A stretch of 64,000 nucleotides of DNA, from positions 124,001 through 188,000 of the forward strand of contig NZ_JAQFVF010000022.1 of assembly GCF_027789125.1 (NCBI RefSeq), written 5' to 3'. The translations under genes were made by a program, and so were the position numbers. This document shows, in pieces, positions 49,411 through 58,328 of the stretch (its first letter is position 1; each line of letters opens with the position of its first letter). Source of the stretch: Paenibacillus aestuarii. Lineage in GTDB: Bacteria > Bacillota > Bacilli > Paenibacillales > NBRC-103111. A model generated the notes under the pieces. The model did no database searches. It saw only the letters and a list, made by a program, of their open reading frames with translations, and was not told the origin of the DNA.

Positions 49411-51321
49411 TTGAAGTTGCATTTTGTAGGTGAGATGACCGCTCTGCGGGATGGTGTGCAAATGTTATCACAAGAGCTCCAGTTCATCGTAGTGGAAGAT
49501 GGCATTACGGTGAGCGTCGAGCAATCCACAGGCGTTTTGGAGGTCGGCTACGAGCAGGAGCAGGCTTATATTCGATATGGTCAAAAGCATCAGTTTTTTC
49601 GGGGGCTCGGACTTCTCATCCAGCATTTGCGCAAAGGCGCCTCTTTTGAAATTCGCGAGAAGCAGCAGTTCGATACGATCGGACCGATGTTCGATATGTC
49701 CCGGAATGCGGTTTTTACGCTGGACGGGTTTAAAAAGATTTTAAATAAAATGGCACTGATGGGGCTTAACACTGTCATGCTGTATATGGAAGATACGTAT
49801 GAAATCAGCGGCGAGGCGTATTTTGGTTACATGCGCGGACGGTACACGCAAGCGGAACTCAAAGCGATCGACGATTACGCCGATCAATTCGGCATTGAGG
49901 CATTTCCCAGCATTCAGACGCTCGCGCATCTGGAGGAGTTCCTGAAATGGGAGCCCGTGAAGCACTACAAAGATACGAAAGGTGCTTTGCTTGTAGGCGA
50001 TGAGCGGACGGACCGTTTGGTTGCGGACATGATCGATGCTGTCAGCGCGCCGTTTCGCAGCCGCAAAATCCACATCGGCATGGACGAAGCGGAAGAGCTT
50101 GGCCGCGGGAAATTTTTGGACAAGAATGGCTATGTGAGCCGGTTTGAGATTATGACGGCGCACTTGGAAAGAGTGCTGGATGTGGTTCGCAGCCGGGGGC
50201 TGAAGCCGATGATGTGGAGCGATATGTTCCTGAAGCTGGCTTCGGCCAATGGTGAGGAATATTATGATGCCGGGACGCAAATTCCCGAGGAGATGGCGCG
50301 CCGTATTCCGAAAGATGTCGATATGGTCTACTGGGACTACAACCATCTGGAGAGCGAAGAATATGAAAGCCTGATCGCTAAGCACAGGCCGCTTGGCTGC
50401 AATTTGGTGTTCGCAGGCGCCGTTTGGGTATTCAACACCTTCGGGGTGAACTATGGCTTGTCGCTGAATGCCACAGATACAGCGCTCCAGGTATGCAAAA
50501 AAGAAGGCATCCGTGAAGTCTACGCCACTATGTGGGGAGATGACGGAATGGAGAGCAACCCGTTCATCGCGCTGCTCGGTCTGCAGCTATATGCGGAGCA
50601 TGCCTATACGGAAGGAAGCCCTGACTGGGCGCAGGTCGCGGAGCGGATCAAGTTCTGTACCGGCATTGAGGCCGATGCTTTCCTCCAACTGAAATATTTG
50701 GATGAGACGCCAGGCTCCGAGCCGGACAACCGGAAACAGAGTAACCCGTCGAAGTTTCTGCTGTATCAGGACGTGCTGCTGGGGCTCTTCGACAAGCAGA
50801 TCGAAGGTCTGGAGATGGCCGCTCATTATGCCAAGGTGGAGCAGGCTATCCACAACCGGCGTGACGGCGATGCCGCGCTCGATTATTTGTTCGACGTGCC
50901 GGAGAAGCTGTGCGGCGTCTTGAAGCTCAAGAGCGAGATCGGCATCGAGCTGAAGAGAGCCTACGACAGCGGTGACAAAGCGACGCTGCGCAGGATTGCC
51001 CTTGAAACGCTGCCAGCCATTGCAGCTGCTGTACAAGCGCTGCGAGCTGCGCACCGCAAGCAGTGGCTCAGCATGTTCAAGCCTTTCGGCTGGGAAGTTC
51101 TCGACATTCGCTACGGCGGTGTGATCAATAGGCTGGACACGGCCGCATACAGGCTGATGGCGTATGTGGAAGGCCAATTGGAGCAGATCGAGGAGCTGGA
51201 GCAGGAGCGTCTGGTGTACAGCACGGCGAATCGCTTTAACCAAAGAGGCGTTGGCTGGTGCAGCTTCTACTACCGGATGGCTTCGCCAAATGTGTTTTAT
51301 CATGTTTTGAATCCTTTTTAA
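49411..51321 (+). CDS. family 20 glycoside hydrolase (beta-N-acetylhexosaminidase)
   Basis: This 636-residue protein has a GH20-type N-terminal alpha/beta domain (about 1-88) and a TIM barrel (about 90-400). The catalytic Asp-Glu pair is D225-E226 in KIHIGMDEAEELG, and the Trp/Tyr substrate pocket is in MMWSDMF and WDYNHLE. The C-terminal helical region (about 440-636) is unassigned. No signal peptide is seen, so it should act on imported GlcNAc or GalNAc oligosaccharides in the cytoplasm. TTG 49411 follows AGGGGG at 8-9 nt. It is monocistronic. Confidence 0.85.
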   Translation: MKLHFVGEMTALRDGVQMLSQELQFIVVEDGITVSVEQSTGVLEVGYEQEQAYIRYGQKHQFFRGLGLLIQHLRKGASFEIREKQQFDTIGPMFDMSRNAVFTLDGFKKILNKMALMGLNTVMLYMEDTYEISGEAYFGYMRGRYTQAELKAIDDYADQFGIEAFPSIQTLAHLEEFLKWEPVKHYKDTKGALLVGDERTDRLVADMIDAVSAPFRSRKIHIGMDEAEELGRGKFLDKNGYVSRFEIMTAHLERVLDVVRSRGLKPMMWSDMFLKLASANGEEYYDAGTQIPEEMARRIPKDVDMVYWDYNHLESEEYESLIAKHRPLGCNLVFAGAVWVFNTFGVNYGLSLNATDTALQVCKKEGIREVYATMWGDDGMESNPFIALLGLQLYAEHAYTEGSPDWAQVAERIKFCTGIEADAFLQLKYLDETPGSEPDNRKQSNPSKFLLYQDVLLGLFDKQIEGLEMAAHYAKVEQAIHNRRDGDAALDYLFDVPEKLCGVLKLKSEIGIELKRAYDSGDKATLRRIALETLPAIAAAVQALRAAHRKQWLSMFKPFGWEVLDIRYGGVINRLDTAAYRLMAYVEGQLEQIEELEQERLVYSTANRFNQRGVGWCSFYYRMASPNVFYHVLNPF

Positions 51322-51338
51322 GATAAGCTGACAACACG

Positions 51339-51379
51339 GCTGTCCCCTGTCATCCTGACTGATGAGGGACAGCTTTTTT
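51339..51379 (+). terminator. rho-independent terminator
   Basis: GCTGTCCC(CTG)TCAT and ATGAGGGACAGC pair, followed by TTTTTTG. Confidence 0.85.
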
Positions 51380-51437
51380 GCGCTTTTTAAGGCCAATATC
51401 CCCACCATATCCCCTTGATGCCACATCTTGCCGCCAT

Positions 51438-51514
51438 TTTCAGCAAACGCTCAGCTAGCATTCAACTTCTTTTCAGCGGGGATTCAGATAGGCTTCAGCC
51501 TTGCCCCTTACACT
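51438..51514 (+). promoter_or_regulatory. promoter with six 11-bp direct repeats (array 5)
   Basis: TTCAG, CTCAG, TTCAA, TTCAG, TTCAG and TTCAG begin every 11 bp from 51439 to 51494 without a break. TACACT (51509-51514) starts 15 nt after the last. This is the most regular of the five arrays and precedes the export operon. Confidence 0.75.
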
Positions 51515-51565
51515 TGGTCTTGTGAAATAGACGGAGACTTTGGGTACAGGAGAGTGGAGATATCC

Positions 51566-53248
51566 ATGAAGTGGAAACAAAATAAGAAATGGATCATTGT
51601 TGTTCTGGCGGCCATGCTGTGTGGAGCGGGCACTTATTCCTATTTTCATTTTAAAGCAAAACCAGCGGCAGCATCGGCACAGCAGACAGTGATGAAAGTG
51701 ACGAAGGGGGAGATCAGCTCGACAGTCTCCGGAACGTCGCAACTGGATGCGAAGGACAGACAAAACATCGTCGTCCCTGTGGATGCGGTTATTAAGACGA
51801 TGAATGTTACGCAAAATCAGGCCGTGAAAAAAGGCGATGTTCTCGTAGAGCTCTCCGTGCCATCGGTGGAAACGAACCTGAAGGAGGCTCAGGTCAGCCT
51901 GGATCAAATGCAGAGCGAGCTGGCGGAGCTGCAAGGCGAACAAAGCCACATGAGCATCTCGGCTACGATGGGTGGAAAGCTGACGCTCAGCACGAATCTG
52001 GATGTGGGCAGCCAAGTGAGCAAGACAACGAAAATCGGAACGATTTCCGATACGTCGCAATACAAGGTTAAGCTGTCCTTCCCGCTGCAAGAGGCTGTGC
52101 AATTGAAGAAAGGCGATAACGTCGAGCTCTCAGTCGACGGGTACCTGATGTCGAAGGTCGGAACCGTGAATACGGTCAGCCGAGACGTTAATGCAGATGC
52201 TAATGGCAATAAAATCGTGACTGTCGAAGTGCTGGTCGACAATGACGGCACACTATCCGCAGGTTTGAAGGTGAAAGGTAAGATCACTAGCGGCGGCAGC
52301 GAAATTGATTCATCCGCAGATGCTGCGCTGGATTACGTGCGGACCACGCCTGTATTCTCAGAGGCCAGCGGCACGATCAAAACGATGAAATTCAAAGATG
52401 GAGATACCGTCAAGCAAGGCGATACCATCGCAACCATGTTTAACGATGATCTTCAGAACAATATTATTAGCAAGCAAGCAGCCATCGACAGCCAGAAGAT
52501 CAAGGTGGAAGATGCGCAGCAAAAGCTGGATCAATTGACGATCAAAGCGCCGTTTGACGGTGTGTTCTCCGCAGACTTTGCTAACAGTAAAAGTAACGTG
52601 CTGCGTAACTATCCAGCCGGTGCGTCGATTGAAGCCAATACAACGCTCGGTGCTGTTGCGAGCTTGAGCACCATGCAGCTGGCTATCGCTGTTGATGAGC
52701 TCGATCTGACAAGCATTAAGGTCGGCCAAAAGGCAACGGTGAAGGTGGATGCGATCTCGGGTAAGACGTTCGATGGCGAAGTGACCTCCGTCTCTAACGT
52801 GGGTACGACAACGAACGGTGTGACCACGTATGATGCGGTCGTTTCGATTCCGAACACAGAAGCGAATGACTTGAAATACGCGATGACAGCTACGGCTGAA
52901 ATTTATATTCAGGATAAAAAGGATATTTTAGTGTTGCCGATCCAGGCTGTCACGACTTCGAAAGGGAAGTCGACCGTCTCCGTGAAGAAAGCGGACGGTA
53001 CAGTGGAAGAAGGGCACGAGATTAAGATCGGTATCCGCAGCAAAACGCAAGTTGAGGTCGTAAGCGGTTTGGCGGAAGGCGACCAAGTGGTCATGCCGAC
53101 GCGTAAAACGACGACCAACAACCAGCAGCAAATGCAGGGCTTCCCCGGCGGTGGATTCCCGGGAGGCGGTCAAGGCTTCAGTGGCAGAAACGGTGGCACC
53201 GGAGGAAGCGGTGGCGGATTCTCGGGCGGCGGAGGAAACGGGCGTTAA
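51566..53248 (+). CDS. HlyD/MacA-type membrane fusion (adaptor) protein, internally duplicated
   Basis: This 560-residue protein has an N-terminal membrane anchor (8-25). Two successive adaptor modules are visible. Residues 43-245 hold the lipoyl half VIKTMNVTQNQAVKKGDVL, a coiled hairpin and a barrel. Residues 258-515 repeat the order with TIKTMKFKDGDTVKQGDTI, a helical hairpin, the second lipoyl half LTIKAPFDGVFS and the barrel. YknX-type adaptors have one module, so this one is long. The C-terminus (520-560) is Gly-rich (GFPGGGFPGGGQGFSGRNGG). It is the first gene of the export operon. Confidence 0.85.
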   Translation: MKWKQNKKWIIVVLAAMLCGAGTYSYFHFKAKPAAASAQQTVMKVTKGEISSTVSGTSQLDAKDRQNIVVPVDAVIKTMNVTQNQAVKKGDVLVELSVPSVETNLKEAQVSLDQMQSELAELQGEQSHMSISATMGGKLTLSTNLDVGSQVSKTTKIGTISDTSQYKVKLSFPLQEAVQLKKGDNVELSVDGYLMSKVGTVNTVSRDVNADANGNKIVTVEVLVDNDGTLSAGLKVKGKITSGGSEIDSSADAALDYVRTTPVFSEASGTIKTMKFKDGDTVKQGDTIATMFNDDLQNNIISKQAAIDSQKIKVEDAQQKLDQLTIKAPFDGVFSADFANSKSNVLRNYPAGASIEANTTLGAVASLSTMQLAIAVDELDLTSIKVGQKATVKVDAISGKTFDGEVTSVSNVGTTTNGVTTYDAVVSIPNTEANDLKYAMTATAEIYIQDKKDILVLPIQAVTTSKGKSTVSVKKADGTVEEGHEIKIGIRSKTQVEVVSGLAEGDQVVMPTRKTTTNNQQQMQGFPGGGFPGGGQGFSGRNGGTGGSGGGFSGGGGNGR

Positions 53249-53281
53249 TTATAGCCCGCTTGCTGGAAAGGAGTTAAATCC

Positions 53282-54004
53282 ATGAAATCGATGATTGAAC
53301 TCAATCAAATTACAAAGAGCTACACGCGCGGCGAAGAGCAGCTGCAGATCTTGAAGGGCATCTCCCTAGTCATTGAAGAGAGTGACTTTGTTGCTATCAT
53401 CGGGCCCAGCGGCTCGGGTAAATCGACGCTCATGAATACGATCGGGCTGCTGGATACACCGACATCCGGCAGCTACAAGCTGGACGGCGTCTCGACGGAG
53501 AAGATGTCGGATAACGGGCTGGCGGAGCTGCGGAATAGGAAGATCGGCTTTATTTTTCAACAGTTTAACCTGCTGCCAAGGCTGACGGCTATCGAGAATG
53601 TCGAATTGCCGATGATTTATGCGGGTATCCCCACTAAACAACGCCGGGAGCAGGCACAACGGATGCTAGAGAAGCTCGGCATGGGGCAGCGCGGTCACCA
53701 CAAGCCCAGCGAACTGTCCGGCGGACAACAGCAGCGGGTGGCCATCGCCAGAGCGCTGGCGATCTCGCCTTCGCTCATCCTCGCGGATGAGCCGACAGGG
53801 GCGCTGGATTCCAAGACCGGTATCGAGGTGCTGGAGTTAATTAAGGAGCTAAATCAACAAGGCAACACAATTGTGTTGATTACGCATGACCAGCATATTG
53901 CCGATAACGCCAAACGTGTCGTGACTTTACGGGACGGGGAAATCATCAAGGACGTGCGCAATGAACCCTTAATCCCGCAGTCGCAAGAGGCGGTGTCGAT
54001 ATGA
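53282..54004 (+). CDS. yknY: ABC transporter ATP-binding protein (MacB/YknY/LolD type)
   Basis: This is a 240-residue ATPase with Walker [10 protein letters not shown] (about 42-50), Q-loop [18 protein letters not shown], signature [15 protein letters not shown] (about 145), Walker [14 protein letters not shown] and H-loop ITHD. The gene order and class match the YknXYZ/MacAB exporters that move peptides or toxins outward by a mechanotransmission mechanism. GGAAAGGAG precedes ATG 53282. The stop overlaps the permease start by 4 nt. Confidence 0.92.
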   Translation: MKSMIELNQITKSYTRGEEQLQILKGISLVIEESDFVAIIGPSGSGKSTLMNTIGLLDTPTSGSYKLDGVSTEKMSDNGLAELRNRKIGFIFQQFNLLPRLTAIENVELPMIYAGIPTKQRREQAQRMLEKLGMGQRGHHKPSELSGGQQQRVAIARALAISPSLILADEPTGALDSKTGIEVLELIKELNQQGNTIVLITHDQHIADNAKRVVTLRDGEIIKDVRNEPLIPQSQEAVSI

Positions 54005-55179
54005 GAATTTGGGAATTATTTCAAATGGCGATAGCCACTGTACGGTCGAATCCGCTGCGGACGATCTTGACCATGCTGGGTGTCATTATCGGGGTCAGCT
54101 CCGTTATTACGCTCGTTTCCATCGGACAGGGAACGTCCAAATCGATTGAGAAACAGTACGAAGGGCTTGGAACGAACCTGCTTACGGTCAATTTGCTGGG
54201 AAACGGTCGCGCCACGCAGCTCAATTACGATGAGCTCATGCAGCTCGAAAGCACGCCGGGCATTAGCGCCATCGCGCCAACGATGACGAGAAACAGCACG
54301 AATGTGAAATATGAACATACTGAAGAGACTTATAACGTAATCGGAACTAACGATCGATACTTAGACTTGCAAAAAGGAAAAATGGCCAGCGGCCGCTTCC
54401 TCGCAGAAGCCGATCTCGATTTCCGCAACCACGTTGCTATCATTGGCAGTGATGTGGCGAAGGAATTTTTTGGTACAGAGGATCCTTTGAATGAAGAACT
54501 CAATGTCAACGGGTACATGTACACGATCATCGGGGTGCTTCAGAGCAAAGGCTCCAACACAAGCGGCACTTCGCTAGACAGCGCAATCATCGTACCGCTG
54601 CCGACCATGACCAGAGACTTTAAGCTGGGCACCATTCGTACGGCCTATGTCGAAGCGGCTTCCGGCAACGATGTGAACCGGGTACAGGTGATTCTGGAGG
54701 CGTACTTGGCCAATAAATTCAAAAGCACGACAGGCTACAATATTTTCAACTCTTCCGAGTTGATCAGCGCCAGACAGACGGCTTCCAGCACTTTGACAAA
54801 TCAGCTGGTTGCAGTAGCGGCAATCTCCTTATTAGTCGGCGGCATCGGCATTATGAACATCATGCTGGTTACCGTCAGCGAACGTACGCGGGAGATCGGG
54901 ATTCGGAAGTCGATTGGCGCGAAGCGTCGCAATATTTTGCTTCAATTCCTCGTCGAGGCGACATTGATCAGTGGTATGGGAGGGCTTATCGGACTCATCT
55001 TGGGGGTTGCCTTATCGCTAGTCTGGCCGTATATCAACCCGAGCCAAGAAACGAGCCTTTCTCTCAACGTGGGGCTATACGCCTTCTTATTCTCAGCGCT
55101 TGTCGGCGTTATCTTCGGTCTATATCCGGCCAACAAAGCTTCCAAATTAAAGCCGATCGACGCGCTGCGTTTTGACTAA
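54001..55179 (+). CDS. yknZ: ABC transporter permease (MacB/YknZ/FtsX type)
   Basis: This 392-residue permease has one N-terminal helix (about 21-41, ILTMLGVIIGVSSVITLVSIG) and a large extracytoplasmic MacB_PCD domain (about 42-260). Three C-terminal FtsX helices follow (about 273-293, 323-345 and 357-377). RTREIGIRKSIGAKRRNIL (about 298) is the typical coupling loop. It partners the ATPase encoded with a 4-nt overlap and the adaptor two genes upstream. Confidence 0.92.
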   Translation: MRIWELFQMAIATVRSNPLRTILTMLGVIIGVSSVITLVSIGQGTSKSIEKQYEGLGTNLLTVNLLGNGRATQLNYDELMQLESTPGISAIAPTMTRNSTNVKYEHTEETYNVIGTNDRYLDLQKGKMASGRFLAEADLDFRNHVAIIGSDVAKEFFGTEDPLNEELNVNGYMYTIIGVLQSKGSNTSGTSLDSAIIVPLPTMTRDFKLGTIRTAYVEAASGNDVNRVQVILEAYLANKFKSTTGYNIFNSSELISARQTASSTLTNQLVAVAAISLLVGGIGIMNIMLVTVSERTREIGIRKSIGAKRRNILLQFLVEATLISGMGGLIGLILGVALSLVWPYINPSQETSLSLNVGLYAFLFSALVGVIFGLYPANKASKLKPIDALRFD

Positions 55180-55214
55180 ACGATTCACATCAATCAAGCC
55201 AGGAGGTAGTCATC

Positions 55215-57446
55215 ATGATACGTAAACTTAAATCAATTTCTTTGAAACAAACAAGTCTGGCCTTGCTGCTTACGGGCAGCTTGGCTGTCGGTTCTTGGGC
55301 CGCACCGGCTCCGGCTGCGCATGCAGCATCAGAAGGGGTTTTCATTTCCAACTCCACGTACTTTATGTTAAGCCAAGCTGAACTCTCTTCTTCTACCTTG
55401 CAGTTCTCCGTATTGTTGCATAACGGGGAGAGCCAGCCTATTGATTTTAACCAATATGGCGTTCGTGTCACTGACACTTCAGGGCACAGCTACACGGCAA
55501 AATTGAGCGAGAAAAAGAGCGGAAGCGTCCTTCCGGGCCAGGAGCAAAGCTTCCAGTTCTATTCGAGCATCACCGCTGGCGAAACAGCGGATCAGTTGAA
55601 GGTTGACATTTTCCGCTGGGATTCCAGCAAAGCTGACTTTATGACGGATCTCGGCCAGCTGCCGGTCGCTTCGGTCGTTCAACAAGGACAAGTGAGTGCG
55701 CCGGAGGAGATTATCCAACTACGTACGCTCGATAGCACGCTAGCCAGCGATGCGGCAATGTCCTTCAAGCTAGGTCAGAGCGTGCGTGTATCGGAAAACG
55801 GCAAGTGGTATATGTACACGCAAGTGTCCGCGAAAAATCTCGGCTCCAGCAGCGTCAAGCTGCCATCTGCTATGCAGGTTCGTCTGGTGGACGCGAGCGG
55901 TTTGAAATATACCTCAACGATTGCTGACGGCTCGAATACCACATTCCTGCCTAATGAAGCGGATACTTTGACCTTGAAAACGCCAATTTCCAAGCAAGCG
56001 GCTTCCGACGGTTTGTCCATGGAGTTTTTCTATTTGAATCAAACGGAAGATGTCACGCTCGGGACGATGAGTATGAATACGTCGATGCAAACGACCGCAT
56101 TGGCTACGAAAACATCGTATGCCGGCCAGCAGAACGGCGAAAATCTGACCGTTCAAGCTAGCTCCTCGCAGTACTCGGTGCAAAATGACGGCGTTCACGT
56201 TCAGACGGTTGTTACGCTCAGCAACGAAGGCGATGCGGCTGCTGTAGTGCCTTCCTTTAGCGCCACGTACCAATTCGGTGATACAGGTTCTTCGGTGAAA
56301 GCTACGGATAACATGGCCAGGAACGACTATTTGGCGCCGAAGGAGACGATCTCGTACTACTTCAATGCAATTCTGCCTAGTGGCGTAGATCCGAACACAG
56401 CGCAGCTTGTCCTCTGGGAGAAGACATCATCCGCTTCATCGGGCTCGAACAACTCGTCTTCGAATACGTCCGCGACTTCCGGCGCTTCCGGTACTTCTAG
56501 TAATTCCAGTACCTCCAGCACCGAAACCGCATCGACATCGACGGCATCTTCATCGTCAACGGCATCAAGCAATACGAACGCAAGCTCCGGTTCCACTGGG
56601 CAGATGCCTGTCGCCGTCTTCCTGCTTAAGGGCGCAACTCAGGCGCAGAACGGGTTTACGACAGCGGTCAGCTACAATTTGGGCGCCAAGCTGAATTTCA
56701 ACAACAGCGATGTGATTAACAAAAATCTGGATGTTTCGCTCGTCGAGCTCCACGCTCATGAGAATGATGATCTGGGCTATAAGACCGCTGTTGCCAAATA
56801 TAAAATTACAAATAATGGAACGAGCACGCTGGCGCTGCCTGAGCTGCAAAATGAGCTCATTGACAGCCGAGGCAACTCCTATACAGGAATTCGCCAAACC
56901 AATGCAGCGACGCAGATTTCACCTGGAAGCTCCTATGTAGTTAGCTATTCTTACTTGCTCCCGAATCAAAGCGAAAGCGATGACGAGGCTTTTGCGCTGA
57001 ATGTTTATGATGATAAGTCGGTTTCCGAAGGCAAGGTTTCGATCGGCACTTACCAGGTTGCCCTGCAACCAGAAGATGAAGGTGATACCCTGCAACTGTA
57101 TCCGTTCTCGATCAAAGTGAACAGCAGCTCGATCAGCTGGTTATACAACAATGGCACTTATTCCTATCAGTTGAATTTGGATCTTGACGTTACCCATGAG
57201 GATCAAGTCATCATTGACTCTACGTTCTCGACTATCGAATTCGATATGGTAGACTCGCTTGGCCGTATCGTCGGTACACAAACGTCCAGCATGCTGGGAA
57301 CCGGCAAACTGACCAGCGGTAAACAAAAAATTGTCGTAACCGGCTTGAAGGATGAGCAAGTGGATTCCGGTGTGAAGGTCAATATGTACGAAGTCATTCA
57401 GACTCCGAACGGAACGGCAAAACGCCTGCTCAAGCAATTCCATTAA
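55215..57446 (+). CDS. large secreted Ser/Thr-linker protein, likely partner of the exporter
   Basis: This 743-residue protein has a signal peptide (1-39, cleavage after AHAAS). It has at least three beta-sandwich-like repeats (about 40-150, 165-280 and 300-395) and, after a long Ser/Thr/Asn/Ala linker (about 400-455), two more (about 458-610 and 615-740). The repeats share patterns such as VRVTDTSGHSYTA and VQLVDASGLKYTS-like strands, reminiscent of DUF4352-type domains. AGGAGG precedes the ATG, 36 nt after the permease, with no terminator between, so it is in the array-5 operon. The Ser/Thr linker is a plausible glycosylation target; that is inference. Confidence 0.75.
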   Translation: MIRKLKSISLKQTSLALLLTGSLAVGSWAAPAPAAHAASEGVFISNSTYFMLSQAELSSSTLQFSVLLHNGESQPIDFNQYGVRVTDTSGHSYTAKLSEKKSGSVLPGQEQSFQFYSSITAGETADQLKVDIFRWDSSKADFMTDLGQLPVASVVQQGQVSAPEEIIQLRTLDSTLASDAAMSFKLGQSVRVSENGKWYMYTQVSAKNLGSSSVKLPSAMQVRLVDASGLKYTSTIADGSNTTFLPNEADTLTLKTPISKQAASDGLSMEFFYLNQTEDVTLGTMSMNTSMQTTALATKTSYAGQQNGENLTVQASSSQYSVQNDGVHVQTVVTLSNEGDAAAVVPSFSATYQFGDTGSSVKATDNMARNDYLAPKETISYYFNAILPSGVDPNTAQLVLWEKTSSASSGSNNSSSNTSATSGASGTSSNSSTSSTETASTSTASSSSTASSNTNASSGSTGQMPVAVFLLKGATQAQNGFTTAVSYNLGAKLNFNNSDVINKNLDVSLVELHAHENDDLGYKTAVAKYKITNNGTSTLALPELQNELIDSRGNSYTGIRQTNAATQISPGSSYVVSYSYLLPNQSESDDEAFALNVYDDKSVSEGKVSIGTYQVALQPEDEGDTLQLYPFSIKVNSSSISWLYNNGTYSYQLNLDLDVTHEDQVIIDSTFSTIEFDMVDSLGRIVGTQTSSMLGTGKLTSGKQKIVVTGLKDEQVDSGVKVNMYEVIQTPNGTAKRLLKQFH

Positions 57447-57468
57447 TTGAACGAATGATGGACATAAC

Positions 57469-57508
57469 GACGCCTGTATGCTTCCTGCGTATAGGCGTCT
57501 TATTCTTA
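57469..57508 (+). terminator. rho-independent terminator of the export operon
   Basis: GACGCCTGTATGC and GCGTATAGGCGTC pair (with G-T pairs) around TTCCT, then TTATTCTT. Confidence 0.8.
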
Positions 57509-57530
57509 TACATAAAGAGGTGACACATGA

Positions 57531-58226
57531 ATGATGGCTCGAATATTTATCATTGACGAGGAAAGTCCTGCTCGGCATTTGCTTCAATATACCCTTCAAC
57601 GGGAGGGCTTCGAGGTGAAATGTACGGCGGATTGCAGCGAAGTGCCGCTGCTGCTGGAGCAAATGGAGCCCGATGCCGTTATTCTCGAAGTGAACGTAAC
57701 CGGCTCGGCTGGCTGGCAATTAGTGAGCAATCTGCGCAAACATATCCGGCTGCCGCTGCTGCTTGTCGGTCGAGGGGACCATCATGAAGTCATGCGGGGT
57801 TTTCGGCTTGGCGCAGACGATTACATGGCGAAGCCGTATCATCCGGAAGAGCTGGTTATGCGCGTTAAAGCGCTGCTGAGGCGGTTCCGGTCGGCCTCGT
57901 TAAGTCCGATCCAGTTCGGGGATTTCATGATTAACCGGGCGACTCATGAGGTCAGCGTGCAAGGTCAAAGCCTCATATTGCCGCTCAAAGAGTTTCAACT
58001 GCTATTCACGCTGGCCAGCTATGCCAATCAGATTTTGACGAGAAGTCAGCTCATTGAGCAAGTGTGGGGGATGAATTATGATGGAGGCGAACGTACTGTG
58101 GATGTCCATATCAAAAGGCTAAGAAATAAGCTAAGCGCCCTTGGCCAAGGCTTCCAGATTACGACGGTGCGTGGCGTCGGCTACCGCATGGATGTGCACG
58201 ACGCGATGCCGTCCAGCAAGTTTTGA
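57531..58226 (+). CDS. atypical OmpR-family response regulator with Glu at the phosphosite
   Basis: This 231-residue regulator has a receiver-like domain (1-118) and a normal winged helix (about 130-225, ending TTVRGVGYRMD). The phosphoacceptor Asp is replaced by E53 (AVILEVNVTG), which can mimic phosphorylation. The acidic pocket is DEE rather than DDE, and the motif after the phosphosite lacks the usual PG/MDG. The Lys in MAKPYHP is kept. No kinase gene is adjacent. It probably acts without phosphorylation. It lies after the export-operon terminator with AGAGGTGA upstream. Confidence 0.85.
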   Translation: MMARIFIIDEESPARHLLQYTLQREGFEVKCTADCSEVPLLLEQMEPDAVILEVNVTGSAGWQLVSNLRKHIRLPLLLVGRGDHHEVMRGFRLGADDYMAKPYHPEELVMRVKALLRRFRSASLSPIQFGDFMINRATHEVSVQGQSLILPLKEFQLLFTLASYANQILTRSQLIEQVWGMNYDGGERTVDVHIKRLRNKLSALGQGFQITTVRGVGYRMDVHDAMPSSKF

Positions 58227-58328
58227 GCAGTCGTGGGGCTGGCGCCCCGAAGAGGGCGCAGCAACCGGGTATTTCCAGACTACAGCGCGATACCGATGGC
58301 GTGGCAAAAGGGGCATCGTCCGAGTGGA

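Noticed and set aside
50587-51426. 279-codon minus-strand open frame, and a similar one at 49741-50385
   Set aside because: Both are antisense to the GH20 gene, have no start signals, and the first crosses a terminator.
51473-52102. 209-codon minus-strand open frame
   Set aside because: It overlaps the array-5 promoter and the adaptor gene on the opposite strand; no ribosome binding site or recognisable domain.
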